A stretch of DNA of 64,000 nt from Corinectria fuckeliana (taxonomy: Eukaryota > Ascomycota > Sordariomycetes > Hypocreales > Nectriaceae), in contig WPDH01000006.1 in assembly GCA_019137255.1 (NCBI GenBank), positions 186,001 to 250,000 on the forward strand. The letters are read 5' to 3'. Every line of letters begins with the position of its first letter. Positions within the stretch are counted from its first letter, which is position 1. Shown in pieces: positions 11,040-22,512 of this stretch. The translations under genes and the position numbers were made by a program. A model generated the notes under the pieces. It made no database searches and was not told the DNA's origin. It saw only the letters and a program-made list of their open reading frames with translations.

Positions 11040-13542
11040 CTAGAACAGGCCCAGCAAATCTTCACTATCCTTCTTCGGCTGCTGAGGCGCTGATCCGCCC
11101 TGGGCCTGCTGGAGCTGCATCGCCGCCGGCAGCGGATCGCTCGACGAGCCTCCAAAGTTCATTCCCTCGAATCCGTTCATCAAGTCGTTCATGCCGCCAC
11201 TAGGAGCAGGAGACATGGCCGGAGCCGGGGCACCACCGGCTGGTGCTACCGGCGCGTCGAACAGGCCCATCATGTCGGCCATGGCACCCGAGGAACCACC
11301 AGCCGCGGGGCTTGCCACTCGGTCGGGTGTCGCAGAGGCGCTGTTCTGCTCATGTGACGCGGGCGCGGCGCCGTCAAAGTCGATGTCGAGGAGGTTTTCA
11401 ACGTTGTTCTGCGATGTGCTGCCCGATCCATTCGCAGCGGAAACAGCTGCCGCAATGGGGTTTTCGGCGGCGTTTTGCCGTTGCTCCTGGATGGCAGCGC
11501 GCTGGATCTCGTCGGCGCCAAAGCGACCCTTGCCCACAAACGACTCCGGAGGCTTGTGGTAGACCGAGGCTAGAGTCGAGAGCTCTGTGAGGAGCTGCTC
11601 AAGCAATGCAGGCGGTAAGCTGGTCATGGTAGTAGAGATGGTGGGCTTTTGAGATAGCACAATGCTCTGCAAATATCGAGTTAGCGGCCTGCTTCAGCAT
11701 GTCATATCGTTGGCAAATCCCACCTTGGCAACTTCCGGGTCTGTAGACAGCAGACGCCAATAAACATACGCTCTGTCGCGGATATCCGGGTTATCGTTTT
11801 CTGCTGTCGCTGCTTGGAGCACCTTTTGCACAAGGCCCTGGCTGCTCCCCGGCTTCTTCAGGAACAGCTTCACCACAGCCGTCAATATTTGCAGTTGGGT
11901 CTAAGTTTCAAGTCAGCGCAGAACCTCGGAGTAGCGAGGATAAAACCGACCTGTGTAAACTCCTCCATGAAACTCTCAACAAAGCTCTCTAGGATCTCGT
12001 CCGCATTACTAATCTTCTCAGCATACTCTCCGACAATCCAGATGAGCGATCCACGGGCGGTGGGCTCGTCCAACTCATCGATGTACTGGCAGAGAGTGGG
12101 GATCACTCCCTCGTAGCCCGGGTACTTGCGCAGGATGTCCTTGATAACGACGACAACCTCCTGAACAACGTAGTTGACCTTGGTGGATATCAGATCCTCG
12201 AGGGCTCGGACGCACTTCTCACTGGCGCTCTCAATCTTGATGGCCACCTGGCCGATGGCCTTGACAGCTCTCTTGACAAAGTCCATGTCCACCTCCAGAG
12301 CGTACTCCTTCAACTCGGCGAGAAGCTGCTCGTAGTTGTTCTCGTTCGCTATTCTCACCATGATCTCTAGCTTTTGGAGCTTTACATACGGGGGGTCGGT
12401 ATATTTGCAGAAGAAGACTCGCATTTCCTTGCTAAGAATTTCGGGCTTGGCTTGGAGAAGGAGATCAATGTTTCGCAGGGCGACATATTGAACCTCGGGT
12501 TGGGATGCAACCAGAGTAACTGCGTCGAGGGTTAGCTATGGCGACTAGGCACCAGGATTCCGTGTACGTACCTAGAGGGGGGGCCATCTTCTTGAGATAC
12601 GACCTCACCAGCTCGGGATTGACAGCCTTCATGTGGATAAAGACAACCTTGACGGCGGCAAGGACGACGCTGGGGTTGACGTGCTGAAACTGGGGCGCGA
12701 CTCGCTCGCAGATGTGCTCCGACTCCTTCAAGTCCCCAGTCTGGTAGTTAGCCAGTGTCGTCAGGATTGTGACTCGACCCCACTCGGTACACTCATTGAG
12801 GGCCATGAGCAACTTCTTCAGCGTCATGGGCGTGATGATGAGCGCCCTCGTCTCCGGGGCAGTCTCGGTGATCTCCGAAAGCGCCTGCACCGAGTTTGCG
12901 ACGACCATCGGGTTGGGGTCACCAATGAGCTCCTGAAGCATCTCGAGGAAGCCGTTCTCTATGCACATGGCGGGATTGAGGTCGAACAGCTTGGCGACGC
13001 AGATGGCAGCGGTCTTGCGCACATATGGCGACTCGTCTCGTAATGTCTTCCTCAGGGGCTCTTCCATGTAGTCGACCATCTTATCCACCCTAATGCACCC
13101 CATGGTTCGGATCGCCAAAGCTCGTATCAGCGGGTTGGGGTCTTCTGAATCTTGGACGAAGGTATTGACGGCGAGAATACATAGGTCGGGGTGCGACTTG
13201 GCATAGTTCCTAGATGGCTAGGTCAGTCACCGTGTCCTTGTGTCCTTCCATTGAATGGCTAGATGCGGCGAAGCCACTGTCTAGGGCCATGCAACCTAGT
13301 GAATCCACATACATCAGGTAGAGATAGACGAGCTTCTTCTGGTCCAGGTCGGCCGTCGCAATGTTCTTGAGCACATCGGGGAACAGAGCGGACACATCCT
13401 TGCCGAGTGTCATGGCCATGATGGTCTTCTGGATCGACTCCTTGCGCTCGTACGCATATTGAGAGACCAAGCCGGCGCGCAGCTCAAAGGTCTCGCCCTT
13501 GCGAGGCACAGTGAAGGCGCCGCGAATGCGATTTACCGCCAT
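11040..13542 (-). CDS. APL2: AP-1 clathrin adaptor complex beta subunit
   Basis: Beta-adaptin of the AP-1 complex, which recruits clathrin at the trans-Golgi and endosomes. Minus-strand exons are 13542-13313, 13209-12572, 12519-11951, 11900-11724 and 11666-11040; introns are 103, 52, 50 and 57 nt. All phases close to a 746-residue protein. The N-terminal trunk is an adaptin HEAT solenoid, with [38 protein letters not shown] and [16 protein letters not shown] segments, running to about residue 560. The C-terminal hinge is Ala/Gly/Ser-rich and carries LLDIDFDG and terminal LLGLF, which look like clathrin-box-type motifs. The appendage ('ear') found in animal beta-adaptins is largely absent. Yeast Apl2 is 726 residues, a good match. 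AP-2 beta is the main alternative. Confidence 0.9.
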
Positions 13543-14174
13543 CGTCGAGGGCCGTCAAGGATGGAGGAGGGTGGAAGTGTCGTAGCAGGGAGCTGGAGGG
13601 GGGAGCTGGAGGGGGGAGTCGGAGGGAAAGCGGTGACGACGGCCGAGGCGGGTGTTTCTAGATGGTGAAGACGGAGAGTGTTTTGAGTACCAGAGGCCGC
13701 ATCTGCCAATGGAGCTGTAGAATTCGGGGATGCTTCGTAGGTGAGCTGCGTGGTGGCGAAGCGGGAGTGTTGTAAGGAGTAAGGTGGACGTAGCGGCGTT
13801 GAAGATGCCAAGGCGACGAGGATTCCACCCGTGGACCACTGTTCAGATGTTGTGATGGGTGCCTAGCTGCCCCTAACCTTAAATTTCCGCCTGATTGCCG
13901 CTACCGTGCAGCGTGGCTTCAATTGCTAACAATTTTTTTGAGCCAGACGCCAGAGTCTCCATAACACCTCAGCTCAGCTTAGTCACCATTCCATCTACAT
14001 CTCCAACATCAACCATCAAGGCCTTTTGCTTCTCGGCCGACCAGTTCGTTCCTAGCCAAATTATTAAATAGTTTGGCGGGGACCTGTGATCTGGAAAGCC
14101 ACAGTGACGGACTAAAAGGGCATACTGGGACGCCCAGACCTCGACCTTGTCAGCAGACTGTGAACTAGCCCAAT
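13543..14174. promoter_or_regulatory. divergent promoter region APL2 / 52-residue membrane protein
   Basis: About 630 bp between start codons. The APL2 side is purine-rich on the + strand, with a directly repeated GGAGCTGGAGGGGG unit at about 13590-13617. Nothing else stands out. Confidence 0.5.
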
Positions 14175-14441
14175 ATGGTAAGTATCTGTTCCTCTGGTAT
14201 CGTTCCTCGTTCGATCGAGACTGACACTCAGTCTAGGCAAGCTTACCAAATCTTCGCCGCCTCTTTGTTGAGTCCCGGACGGATGACGAAGAGCGAGAAG
14301 TATCTCGAAAAGCAGTATGCGAGACTGTTCAGCTCTTGTCGTCAACATGCTAACGTAGGGCAGTTCTACAACGCTGTGCTGTTTATGGGATCCATTGCCG
14401 TCTTCAGTCTGATTGCCCAGAGGCTCAACGCCGGTAAATGA
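14175..14441 (+). CDS. small single-pass membrane protein, 52 residues
   Basis: Three exons: 14175-14177 (only the ATG), 14237-14314 and 14364-14441. Both introns (59 and 49 nt) have good sites: GTAAGT..TCTAG with a CTGAC branch, and GTATGC..GGGCAG with a perfect TGCTAAC branch. All junctions are phase 0. The product starts MASLPNLRRLFVESRTDDE, is strongly charged for about 27 residues, then has one hydrophobic helix (FYNAVLFMGSIAVFSLIAQ) and a short basic tail. That is the layout of tail-anchored organelle proteins such as small TOM subunits or respiratory/ATP-synthase accessory subunits. I cannot name the family. An alternative reading uses the acceptor CAG at 14231 without the second intron and gives 70 residues in another frame for the N-terminal half. 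Confidence 0.65.
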   Translation: MVSICSSGIVPRSIETDTQSRQAYQIFAASLLSPGRMTKSEKYLEKQYARLFSSCRQHANVGQFYNAVLFMGSIAVFSLIAQRLNAGK

Positions 14442-14547
14442 GCTGTTTATTATTATGTATTGTACTCAGAACTGGTTGGGAAACGAGGGAGTCCGGCGTC
14501 ATGGCCTAATGTGAATAATACACTGTCATATCACTAATAATCTCTGT

Positions 14548-17273
14548 TCACCCTTCTTCGTCTTCTGCGTCCTGATCTACTGCCTGGCCTGCCTGTGTCT
14601 TGACAGCTACGGCGTCCTGTTTCTTCCAGAGGCTAGCCAAGAAATCATTCGTGCTCGCCTCGTCAATTCCTTTGTCTTCTCTCTTCTTCATGAACCTGGG
14701 AAATCTCAGGCTCAGCCCTCTCTCATCGCTAATCAGCCCAATGGCGGCCGTATACGTCGGGCTGAGTGTGATATCGGCAAACGCCATCTCCCACACCTCT
14801 TGCGGCTCGAACCATACGTCTGGGCTAGGACCTGAATATTCCACGAAACTGGGTTTCTGTGACCGCGTGTTCTTTGATTCCCCGCTCTCTTGTCCGTCGT
14901 CATAAAAGTCCCTGTTGGCTTTGTAAAAGGCATCCGTGAAGCCAGATATGCATTTGCACACAGCCTCGAGCGATCCCGTCTCTTCATTTCGGACCGCGAG
15001 AAGAATAGGCGACCACCACTTTGCCTTACGGCCCGAGCCATGCCATGCGGCTATTGGTATCAGGTCGAGTGTGTCGAAGCTAGAGCTATAGTCCTTCTTG
15101 ACCTTAAGCCACGAATCGAGTCGCTTGTCGGGCTCATATGTTGCTAGCAAGGGTTTTCGTCTCGACTTAGTCTTCCCGTCTTCGTCAACCGCCGACTTGG
15201 CCTTTCCTTTGGCTCTGGCCTTGGATTTGGGTAGTACGATTTTCTCTCTGTCTTCAGGTGCCTGTTCCTCCACATCGCCAATGGTCGGTAAGGACGGCAG
15301 ATTATCCAGGATTTTCACCATCAGGCCTTCGCATTTGCCTTCGGTTGCGGTCTTGAAGAATTCCAACACCGCTTCCGAGTCTCCAGAGGTAGCATCAAGA
15401 CTCTTCACCCATGTGAAGTGATAGGGAATCTCTGTGAAGAGGGACCGCAGCAATTCCCGTCGCTCACGGAATGGGCGATCGAGGAGCGGCTGTCCATTCA
15501 GATACATAAGATCGAATGAGAAGAGACAGACATTGATTGTGATGCTGCCAATGTCAACATCCTTCCTGGCACGGTTCGTCAATGTCTGGAAGTTCTTCAG
15601 TTCTCCAGTTGTTCGATCAACAGCGACTACCTCGCCTTCCATTATGAAGCTCTCAACCCCTCCCCCTCTGATCTTCGGTATAAGCTCAACAAGGTCGGGG
15701 TACTTGTCGGTCATAAGCTCGAGATGCCTAGAGAAGATAGAGACTCTACCCTGCTCATCGCAGTGTATCTGAGCCCTTTGCCCATCATACTTATACTCAC
15801 AGGCGAAATCCCTCCCCTGAAGTTTGGTAAGCATCTCAGACAAGTCCCGCGTGATGCTCCCGAGCATAGGGCGAAGCGGGACATGGATGTTGATGCCGCA
15901 TCGAACCAACAACTCATCAGAGATTCCGATTTCGAGAAGCACGGGTACCAGGTCACTATAATCCGGCCGCTTGGCAAAGCATGACTTGACGATTTCCTCG
16001 CCTCTGACCCAGATCTCCGCCAACTCCTCTTTCTTCAGTTTGGCCAGCTCAGAAGGTGATCTCAGAGGAAAGTCCGTGCCTGGCGGCCGTGACAGAAGAA
16101 AGGCCCTTGACAAGGCGATCAGCATGGTTGTCTTTACGGCCCCAATACGAAGCTAAAACAACGTTAGTAAGGAGATGTTTTGTTTGTATTCCGAGGCCAT
16201 CTTACATGTTGACACAGAGTCCGTACGATGAATCGGCTTTCTTCCCCGCCGCGGGCGTCCTGTAAGAGCCGGTCTACGAGCCGCTGTTTGACTTCTCCAC
16301 TACCTTGCCCTTGGCTATTGGCGATTTTCACTAGAGACTGATATACTCTCTTGATTGTCAATGGCTTCGGCTTTCTTAGGGTAAAACTCTGCTTTTTCTT
16401 CGCCTCGAACGCCACATCTCCAGCATCCCCATACTTGTCATATATGGCTTTGAGTGACCGATTGTCAAGGCCACACACATTTCTTAGGGCTTTTGAAATG
16501 GCGGAGCCACCTAATCCCAGTTCCATGGATATATAAGGTGGCGATATGGAGTTCGTCGCCAACCAGACCTATGTAGATGAATGAGAAACGATCGCAAAAA
16601 GGTATTTGATACCTACCGCAGGTAACAGACTTGACGGGTCTCCCTCAATCAAGATCCGTAGACAGTTCACCAGAGTATCCACGATCTTTATCCGACTCGT
16701 AGTCCCACTAACCAACACAAAGCACCTAGTGAGAAGGGCATACGAGGCGTCTCCAGCCTCCGACACCCAGTGCTCGTGTAGGTGGGACAAGTACTGAGAT
16801 GGCTGGAATGTGAGAGGCGATTCGTCTAGCGGTATTGAGGTTGAGGTTGTGTCTTCAGACATGCCGACTGATTGAAGACCAAGAGTAGTCCCAGACTTAT
16901 CATTGGCTGGGCTTGGTTTGGGGAGCGCCGATGCAAGTACTGGATTTTGGGTGTGTTCGGAATTATGAGGAGTTCCTTCGTTTCGAGTTGACTCATTCGA
17001 TTCACCCGGCGTGGGCTGGCTCTCTGCTGCAGCTATCTCTGGTTCAGCTGCTTGTCTCTCCTCCTGATCCCACTCTGCCTGGAGCTTCCGGGCGAGCTCT
17101 TCGTCGGTCATCTCAGTTGCGGCATCACTCGAGACTGCTGTGCCCGGCTGACTGCTAGTCTCGGAGCCGTTTTGTCTCTGCTTTGAGAAGAAGTACTCCA
17201 ACCCTCTCGGATTTGATGCAGACGGTTTGGCGCCATTGCTATTCAGCTTCCGCTTCTTGGCGGGACTAGGCAT
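14548..17273 (-). CDS. CDC9: ATP-dependent DNA ligase I
   Basis: Replicative and repair DNA ligase that seals Okazaki fragments. Minus-strand exons are 17273-16617, 16568-16206 and 16152-14548; introns are 48 and 53 nt, all phase 0. The product is 874 residues. The first 150 residues are disordered, with a basic PSPAKKRKLN nuclear signal and a PCNA-binding-like GLEYFFSKQ. The DNA-binding domain spans roughly residues 165-400. The nucleotidyltransferase motif I is EYKYDGQRAQIH, with the adenylated lysine near residue 461. Later motifs are seen as SFIMEGEVVA, EGLMVK, SWLKVKKDY and the OB-fold LSLRFPRF. The start at 17273 is the first true ATG; a GTG two codons upstream is not needed. A basic KSKARAKGKAKS insert sits before the final motifs. 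It is divergent from eIF3k. Confidence 0.96.
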
Positions 17274-17693
17274 TATCACAGCTGGAGGGGTTTCAGCTTC
17301 AAGAGCTTGATTTTATTCATCAAGTGTGAGACCAATCTTCATCAATCGGAAGCGAATTTGGATTGTCCGGGAAAGTAACAGAGCACAGAGCATAATGGGG
17401 AACAAAGGCGCCAGTCTCACATCTCGCCTGGCGTTAACCAACAGCCTGACTAACCGTGAACGCGACCTCAGGAAGCTCTATGACGACGGCAGACACGGGC
17501 GCACGTGACGCCCGCACAACTAGCAAAGTCACCCTGAAAAGAAATCCCCAGCCCCTCTGACTAGTTACACGCTAAACCTACTTCAGACGCACAAGCGACT
17601 CGCTCACACAACCCGTCGAAATCTTCCTCCGCCCCACCGTCGCGAACCTCTCTCCGACATTACCTCAAATCATCCTCTGTCCTCCCCGACAAC
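17274..17693. promoter_or_regulatory. divergent promoter region CDC9 / eIF3k
   Basis: About 420 bp between two start codons. It includes GGCGCACGTGACGCC near 17500. The ACGCGT-type MluI box typical of yeast S-phase genes was not seen. Confidence 0.45.
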
Positions 17694-18598
17694 ATGAACG
17701 GCGAAGACCCGCCCGAGAGGCCCGAGGGCATAACTGCCATCATCAACGGCCTCGAGCGGTACAACCCCGAGGCCGTCAGCCACCTCGAGGCCTATCTCCA
17801 GGAGCAATGCGAGCAGAAATACACTGACTGCAACGCCAACCGCACCCTGTTGAAGCTGTGAGTTTCTCCTCTCTTCGCTCCTGATGCACTTCCTCCCCCC
17901 TGGGCTTTTATGATGAAGAAATCGTCAACGTTTCCTTACCTGATCGTGGCAAAGCCACATGAGGGGAATCATTAATTAGACTCTGACAAGCTCATCTTTC
18001 CTCCTTTTTCAACTTCCCTCTGCCCCTTGTTTGGACTGAGGCTGACAGCAAATCTCCCTCTTCCAGTTACCAGCTAAACCCCGACCGGATTAAGGATGAG
18101 ATCGTCACCAACATCCTGGTCAAGGCCATGGCCGAGTTCCCTTCATCACAGTTCTCTCTAGCCCTCCATCTTATCAACCCCTCAGCCGCAAATGGCGAGC
18201 TCCACGAGGCCGTCGGCAAGCTCCGCGCTCTCAACGGCCAGCTCGAGGGTGCCCAATATGCTGGCTTCTGGGCTGACATTGACGGCGACGACCTCTGTGC
18301 CGACCTCATCGCCGATATCGTCGGCTTCGAGGACGTAGTCCGCCACCGTATCGCCCTTTTGGTCTCCCAGACCTTCCGCGAGATCCAACTCAGCCACCTC
18401 GAGTCATGGCTTGGCCTGAACGAGGATGCCACCAAGAAGTTCATCACCGAATTCTGCGGTTGGACTGTTGAAGGCGAGGGCAACGTCAAGATTCCCTCCA
18501 ACCCAGAGAACGAGGCCAAGAAATCGGAGATCCGGGAGGACGTGAACGTCGAGCAGTTCTCAAGGGTGCTCCGACGCGCTTGGGAAGAGACGGCGTAA
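17694..18598 (+). CDS. translation initiation factor eIF3 subunit k
   Basis: eIF3k is a small PCI-type subunit of the eIF3 complex bound to the 40S ribosome; it is absent from S. cerevisiae but kept in filamentous fungi. Exons are 17694-17857 and 18067-18598; the intron is unusually long for this window (209 nt, GTGAGT..TTCCAG). The product is 231 residues (human 218). Exon 1 encodes ITAIINGLERYNPEAVSHLE, and the join gives LLKLYQLNPDRI, a conserved eIF3k core. The C-terminal winged-helix part includes FREIQLSHLESWL. It converges with the TSR4-like gene. Confidence 0.93.
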
Positions 18599-18943
18599 GA
18601 AACTTGGCAGAGGATCAAGGGGTTTTGTTGCTTCCCATCGTGGGACATGCCATGACGACTCATGAAGCGGAAGGGACAGCATGGTAGCATGGAAGGGGTA
18701 TAAAATCCAGGCGTTTAATAGGACATGTCATTGAAGAGCAATCCAAAGGATCTAGACATGATATAGAACTTTGCGGTTTGTAGGATTACCCATACTTGCT
18801 TGATGTTCCCATATGCCTCATGTGTCTTGTGTGTATTATCCGTGTGCTCTTGGATCCGCCGTTGTTTTCTGCTTCTGCTTCTGCGTTATCCACATCCACG
18901 TTGCCCATCGGATCTATGAATGGCCCCCATCTAAGGCTCCCAT
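18599..18943. other. convergent intergenic region eIF3k / TSR4
   Basis: About 345 bp between stop codons; 3' untranslated regions only, no gene seen. Confidence 0.5.
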
Positions 18944-20196
18944 CTAATTCCCCTTGGATAGTTCTTCCCACTGAACACCAGCCCACTCCTCGAGATACCC
19001 AGCCTTGCCCAGCTCGGCCCCCCGCGGCGAGCAGTCCTTCTCGCACACGCCCACGACGATCGTCCCCCACTCCATGCCGTCGAGGCTAGGGTCGTCCGCC
19101 TCCAGCTCCGCAATGGCATTGGGCGTCAGCTGGACCTCGAACACCCTGCGCGCGCCACAGTTGCCGCACCGCGGGAGGGCGCCCTTGCTGACGGCCTGGC
19201 CGACCTTGTCCGTCTTGGAGTACAGCAGCGGCGTGCCGGCGAACTCGTAGCGGATGACCTGCTCCGGGTTCTGGGCTAGGCGGTCGGCGAACTTCTGGAA
19301 GGTGGCGTCCATGGCGGACTCGAAGGCCTCGCGGTCGAGCACGGACGGCTCCGGGGCGTCGGCGGCCTCGATGCGCGCGTTGTCCGGCACCTTGGACGGC
19401 GTGTTGTCGAGCGTCTCGAAGTCGGCGTCGGCGAGGTACAGCGTCGGGTAGGCGTCGGGCTGCGTCTCGGGCCAGGCCTCGGCAGGCGGCGGCGGCGCAG
19501 TGGGAGGGGCGTTGATGGAGAGCGTCTCGGCGAATGTCTTCGGGAGCGCGGCCGCTGCTGCGTCGGAGGTGGAGGCGGCGGCAGGCTTCGCGGCGGCGGG
19601 CTGAGAGGAGAAAGGGCTGGAGGAGATGCCGGAGCTGAAGGGATTGCTGGAGGAGCTGAACGGGTTGGCGTTGCTAGAGAAGGGGTTTGCGCCTCCACCA
19701 AGAACCTTTGACCCGAAGAGCGTTTCTCCCAGTCCGGGTCCGTCGCTCTTGGGCTTCGGCTGCTCTTCTACCTTCACCTCCTGCTTCGCCTCCTGCTTGG
19801 GCACCTCCTCCTTCCACACCCTCACTCCTCGCAGCGCGCGGATACTGCCCTCTCTGCGCCGACAAGTCTGCCGCCGGCACGCAAAGACGTATATCCGCCG
19901 GTCGTGCTCGGGGAATTTCTCCGGGAGCTCGCCGTTGATCTGAAGCAGCAGGACCATCAGGTCCTTGCAGGCCTTGCATTTGGCGTACGCTGCGCTCGGA
20001 GCGTTTTCGGGGTCCAGCCAGTCCTACTCAAAGCTCTTAGCAGCTGTACTAGACACGGGATTTGGAAGTAAGAACGTACAGGTCGACCTCCGAGGCGGCT
20101 AATAGTGTCCTCGTCTGCCTCCTTAGAGGCATACCCCAAGAGGACGTTCGTCTCCTCAAATTCCCCGTCTGAAGAATCGGATTCGTAAGAAGCCAT
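18944..20196 (-). CDS. TSR4: PDCD2/Tsr4-type ribosome assembly chaperone
   Basis: Tsr4/PDCD2 proteins are dedicated chaperones of ribosomal protein uS5 (Rps2) and are needed for 20S pre-rRNA processing. Minus-strand exons are 20196-20080 and 20023-18944 with a 56-nt intron; the product is 398 residues. The start ETNVLLGYASKEADEDTISR and the join LGGRP-DWLDPENAP are the conserved N-terminal signature, followed by the paired cysteines of AKCKACKDLM and CRRQTC. A long Asn/Pro/Phe/Ser-rich spacer (NPFSSSSNPFSSG) separates this from the C-terminal PDCD2_C domain, which has RYEFAGTPLLYS, RCGNCGARRVFEVQL and WGTIVVGVCEKDC. It lies upstream of CCT6 on the same strand. Confidence 0.92.
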
Positions 20197-20586
20197 TTTC
20201 GCGTCAAGGTATAGGGTTGTTGAAAGTGATGGTGGGGTCGATATTTTTTTTCGTTGGAGTTGTCGCTGATGCGGGGCTTAGCGCCGCGATAAGGAAACCT
20301 GGGCAACATAGTAAATCTGATCGTTTAGTACAGGCCTGGGCGTCAGTGACCACTCAATAAATCGAGATAAATATGGGCATGGAAGATTGTTCATTTCTTT
20401 TAGAATCTGGTACAAATTGCGATCATTTTGATTACCGCCAGTATCCTTTTTGTCTACCGTCGTTCTAACGTGGTGTCTCCTAGCGCCGGATATCGAGTCC
20501 AACTTCAATCAACGACCGCTTTGGAGACGACAACGACGCCGATGCTCTGAAGCCTAAGGACGAACTCATCCTCTTTAAATGTCCAT
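20197..20586. other. intergenic region between TSR4 and CCT6
   Basis: About 390 bp holding the TSR4 promoter and the CCT6 3' region, both on the minus strand. No other gene seen. Confidence 0.45.
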
Positions 20587-22512
20587 TTACATATGATCAT
20601 TAGGCCCGTCCATCCCCGGTCCCGGCCCACCTGCTCTGCCCATCTGTCGGGCCTTCAACAACTCGTCGCACAGGAGTAGGTTGGACGCGATGCTGGAGCT
20701 AGACGCAACACAGTTTCGCAATACTCGGAACGAATCAAAGACGCCCTCCAGCTCGGGGTCCATGGGATCACCCGTCTCCAGGTCCAGGCCAACCACGTCT
20801 CCATCGGCCTGCGCATCCTGCAGGGCAGCGACTGCAATCGTGTTAGCATCCTTTCGTAAATGCAGCCTCCAGCAAACCACTTACGAGCATCCTGAACGTC
20901 GAGACCGGCGTTGGCAGCCAGGGTCTTGGGGATAATGAGCAGGGCATCGGCAAAAGCCTCAACACCCCACTTCGCCTTTCCCTTGACGGACTTGGAGAAG
21001 GCATCGCTCTTCAGGTGGGCAGCGCAAGCAACCTGGAACGCGCCAGCGCCGGGCACGACGCTCTTGTCCACGATCATGTTGTAGACACTGCGAAGACCGT
21101 CTCGCACGGCGTCCGTTACCTGAGCAATGGTGTGCGTGTTGGGGCCCTTGATCATCAGCGTGACCGACTTGGGGTCCTTGACCTCCTCAACAAAGGTGAA
21201 CTTCTCCTCGCCCAGAGTCTGCTCGTAGACGAGACCAGCCCAGCCCAGAGACTCCTCCGACAGGTCGTCGACGCTGTTCTGCGCAGTACCACCGCAGACC
21301 AACTGGAGTCGCTCCATGTTTCTGCGCTTGGCTCGTCGGAGAGCCAGGATACCGTTCTTGGCAAGGACGTCGAGTGACAGGGGGTCGATGCCCTTCTGGT
21401 TGATGACGACAAAGTTCTTGGTGCCATCAGTGCCGCACAGCTCCTGCTTCAACTCGACAATCTTCTTCAGCTTAGCATCGACGAACCGGCGCTCGCTCTC
21501 GACAAGCTTATCGCGTTGATCGGCGCTCGAGTAGAAGAAGCTGGAGTTGATCTCAGACTTCTCGTACTCTAGGCTGACGTTGAGGGTCAGGATGTAGCAG
21601 TTCTCGAGTCGCTTCGGCATGTCGGGGTGTCGGGCACCGTGATCCAACGCTAGGCCACGGATGAGCTTAGTGTCCGCGGCTGTCCGGTGCTGCATTTTCA
21701 TGATCTCCACCATGTGCAAGTCGGGCTTCGCGGGCGCCTGGTAGATGGCTAAGACGGCATCGACAATGTCGGGGGTTAGGTTGGCCGCCAGGGTCGAGTT
21801 GAGCTTGGTGGCGAGTGACGTTCGGGCGACGTTGAGAAGGAGTTCTCGGTCAACTTCCTTAGAGAGCTTGAAGGAGTCGAGGAACTACGACAGTGAGCAG
21901 AAGCCTCTATTAGCCACTGTCATGGCAAAGACTCACCTTCAGGGCCTCGATCTTGGCAAGTTCGAAACCATCAGTGATGATTCGGGGGTGCAGACCCTCG
22001 GAGATGTATCGGTCCGCCTGCTTCAGCAGCTCGCCCACCAGCATGACGACCGAGGTGGTTCCGTCACCGCAAATGTCGTCCTGCGCAGTCGCCGCCCGGG
22101 CGATCATGACGGCGGTCGGGTTCTGTATTTGCATCTCTCGCAGCAAGACGTTGCCGTCCTTGGTCAACTTGATCTAGCGGGGAACCGTCAGTAAATGGGC
22201 GGGCTGAGGGGCAGATAGAGAGGCGGCAGTACCTGTCCCGCACCGTCGACGAGCCTAGGAGAAGGTCAGCTATGTAAAGGCGGGTCGTCTTTGCGATGCT
22301 CACATCTTGATGGTGCCCCGGGGGCCCAGGTTGGACTTGAGGACATCCTGCAGGCCCTCACCGGCACTGATATTGACCTTCAGAGCTTCGCCCCTCCTCT
22401 GCGACGCAGTAAGTGGTTAGTTACGTGGCGGCCAGGCAGGGTCTCGTGGGGCACGGGCAGGACAACGTACTCGGGACTCGGCCTTGGGGTTGAGGAGTTG
22501 CGCGGCCGACAT
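20587..22512 (-). CDS. CCT6: chaperonin CCT/TRiC subunit zeta
   Basis: Zeta subunit of the cytosolic CCT/TRiC chaperonin that folds actin and tubulin. Six minus-strand exons: 22512-22471, 22398-22304, 22253-22232, 22173-21937, 21884-20885 and 20831-20587; introns are 72, 50, 58, 52 and 53 nt. The phases close to 546 residues, the same length as yeast Cct6. The N-terminus is [20 protein letters not shown]. Group II chaperonin motifs are clear: [24 protein letters not shown], the ATPase motif [17 protein letters not shown], and [16 protein letters not shown] near residue 380. The C-terminus is Gly/Pro/Met-rich ([14 protein letters not shown]). Exon 3 is only 22 nt. Confidence 0.96.
22232..22253 (-). 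other. 22-nt micro-exon of CCT6
   Basis: It encodes LVDGAGQ plus the last base of the preceding ATG codon. It is flanked by CTCCTAG acceptor and GTACTG donor sites. Omitting it would delete a conserved chaperonin turn and break the frame. Confidence 0.85.

Noticed and set aside
17274..17279. GTG start two codons upstream for DNA ligase
   Set aside because: Eukaryotic initiation at GTG is unlikely, and the next codons provide an ATG at 17273.
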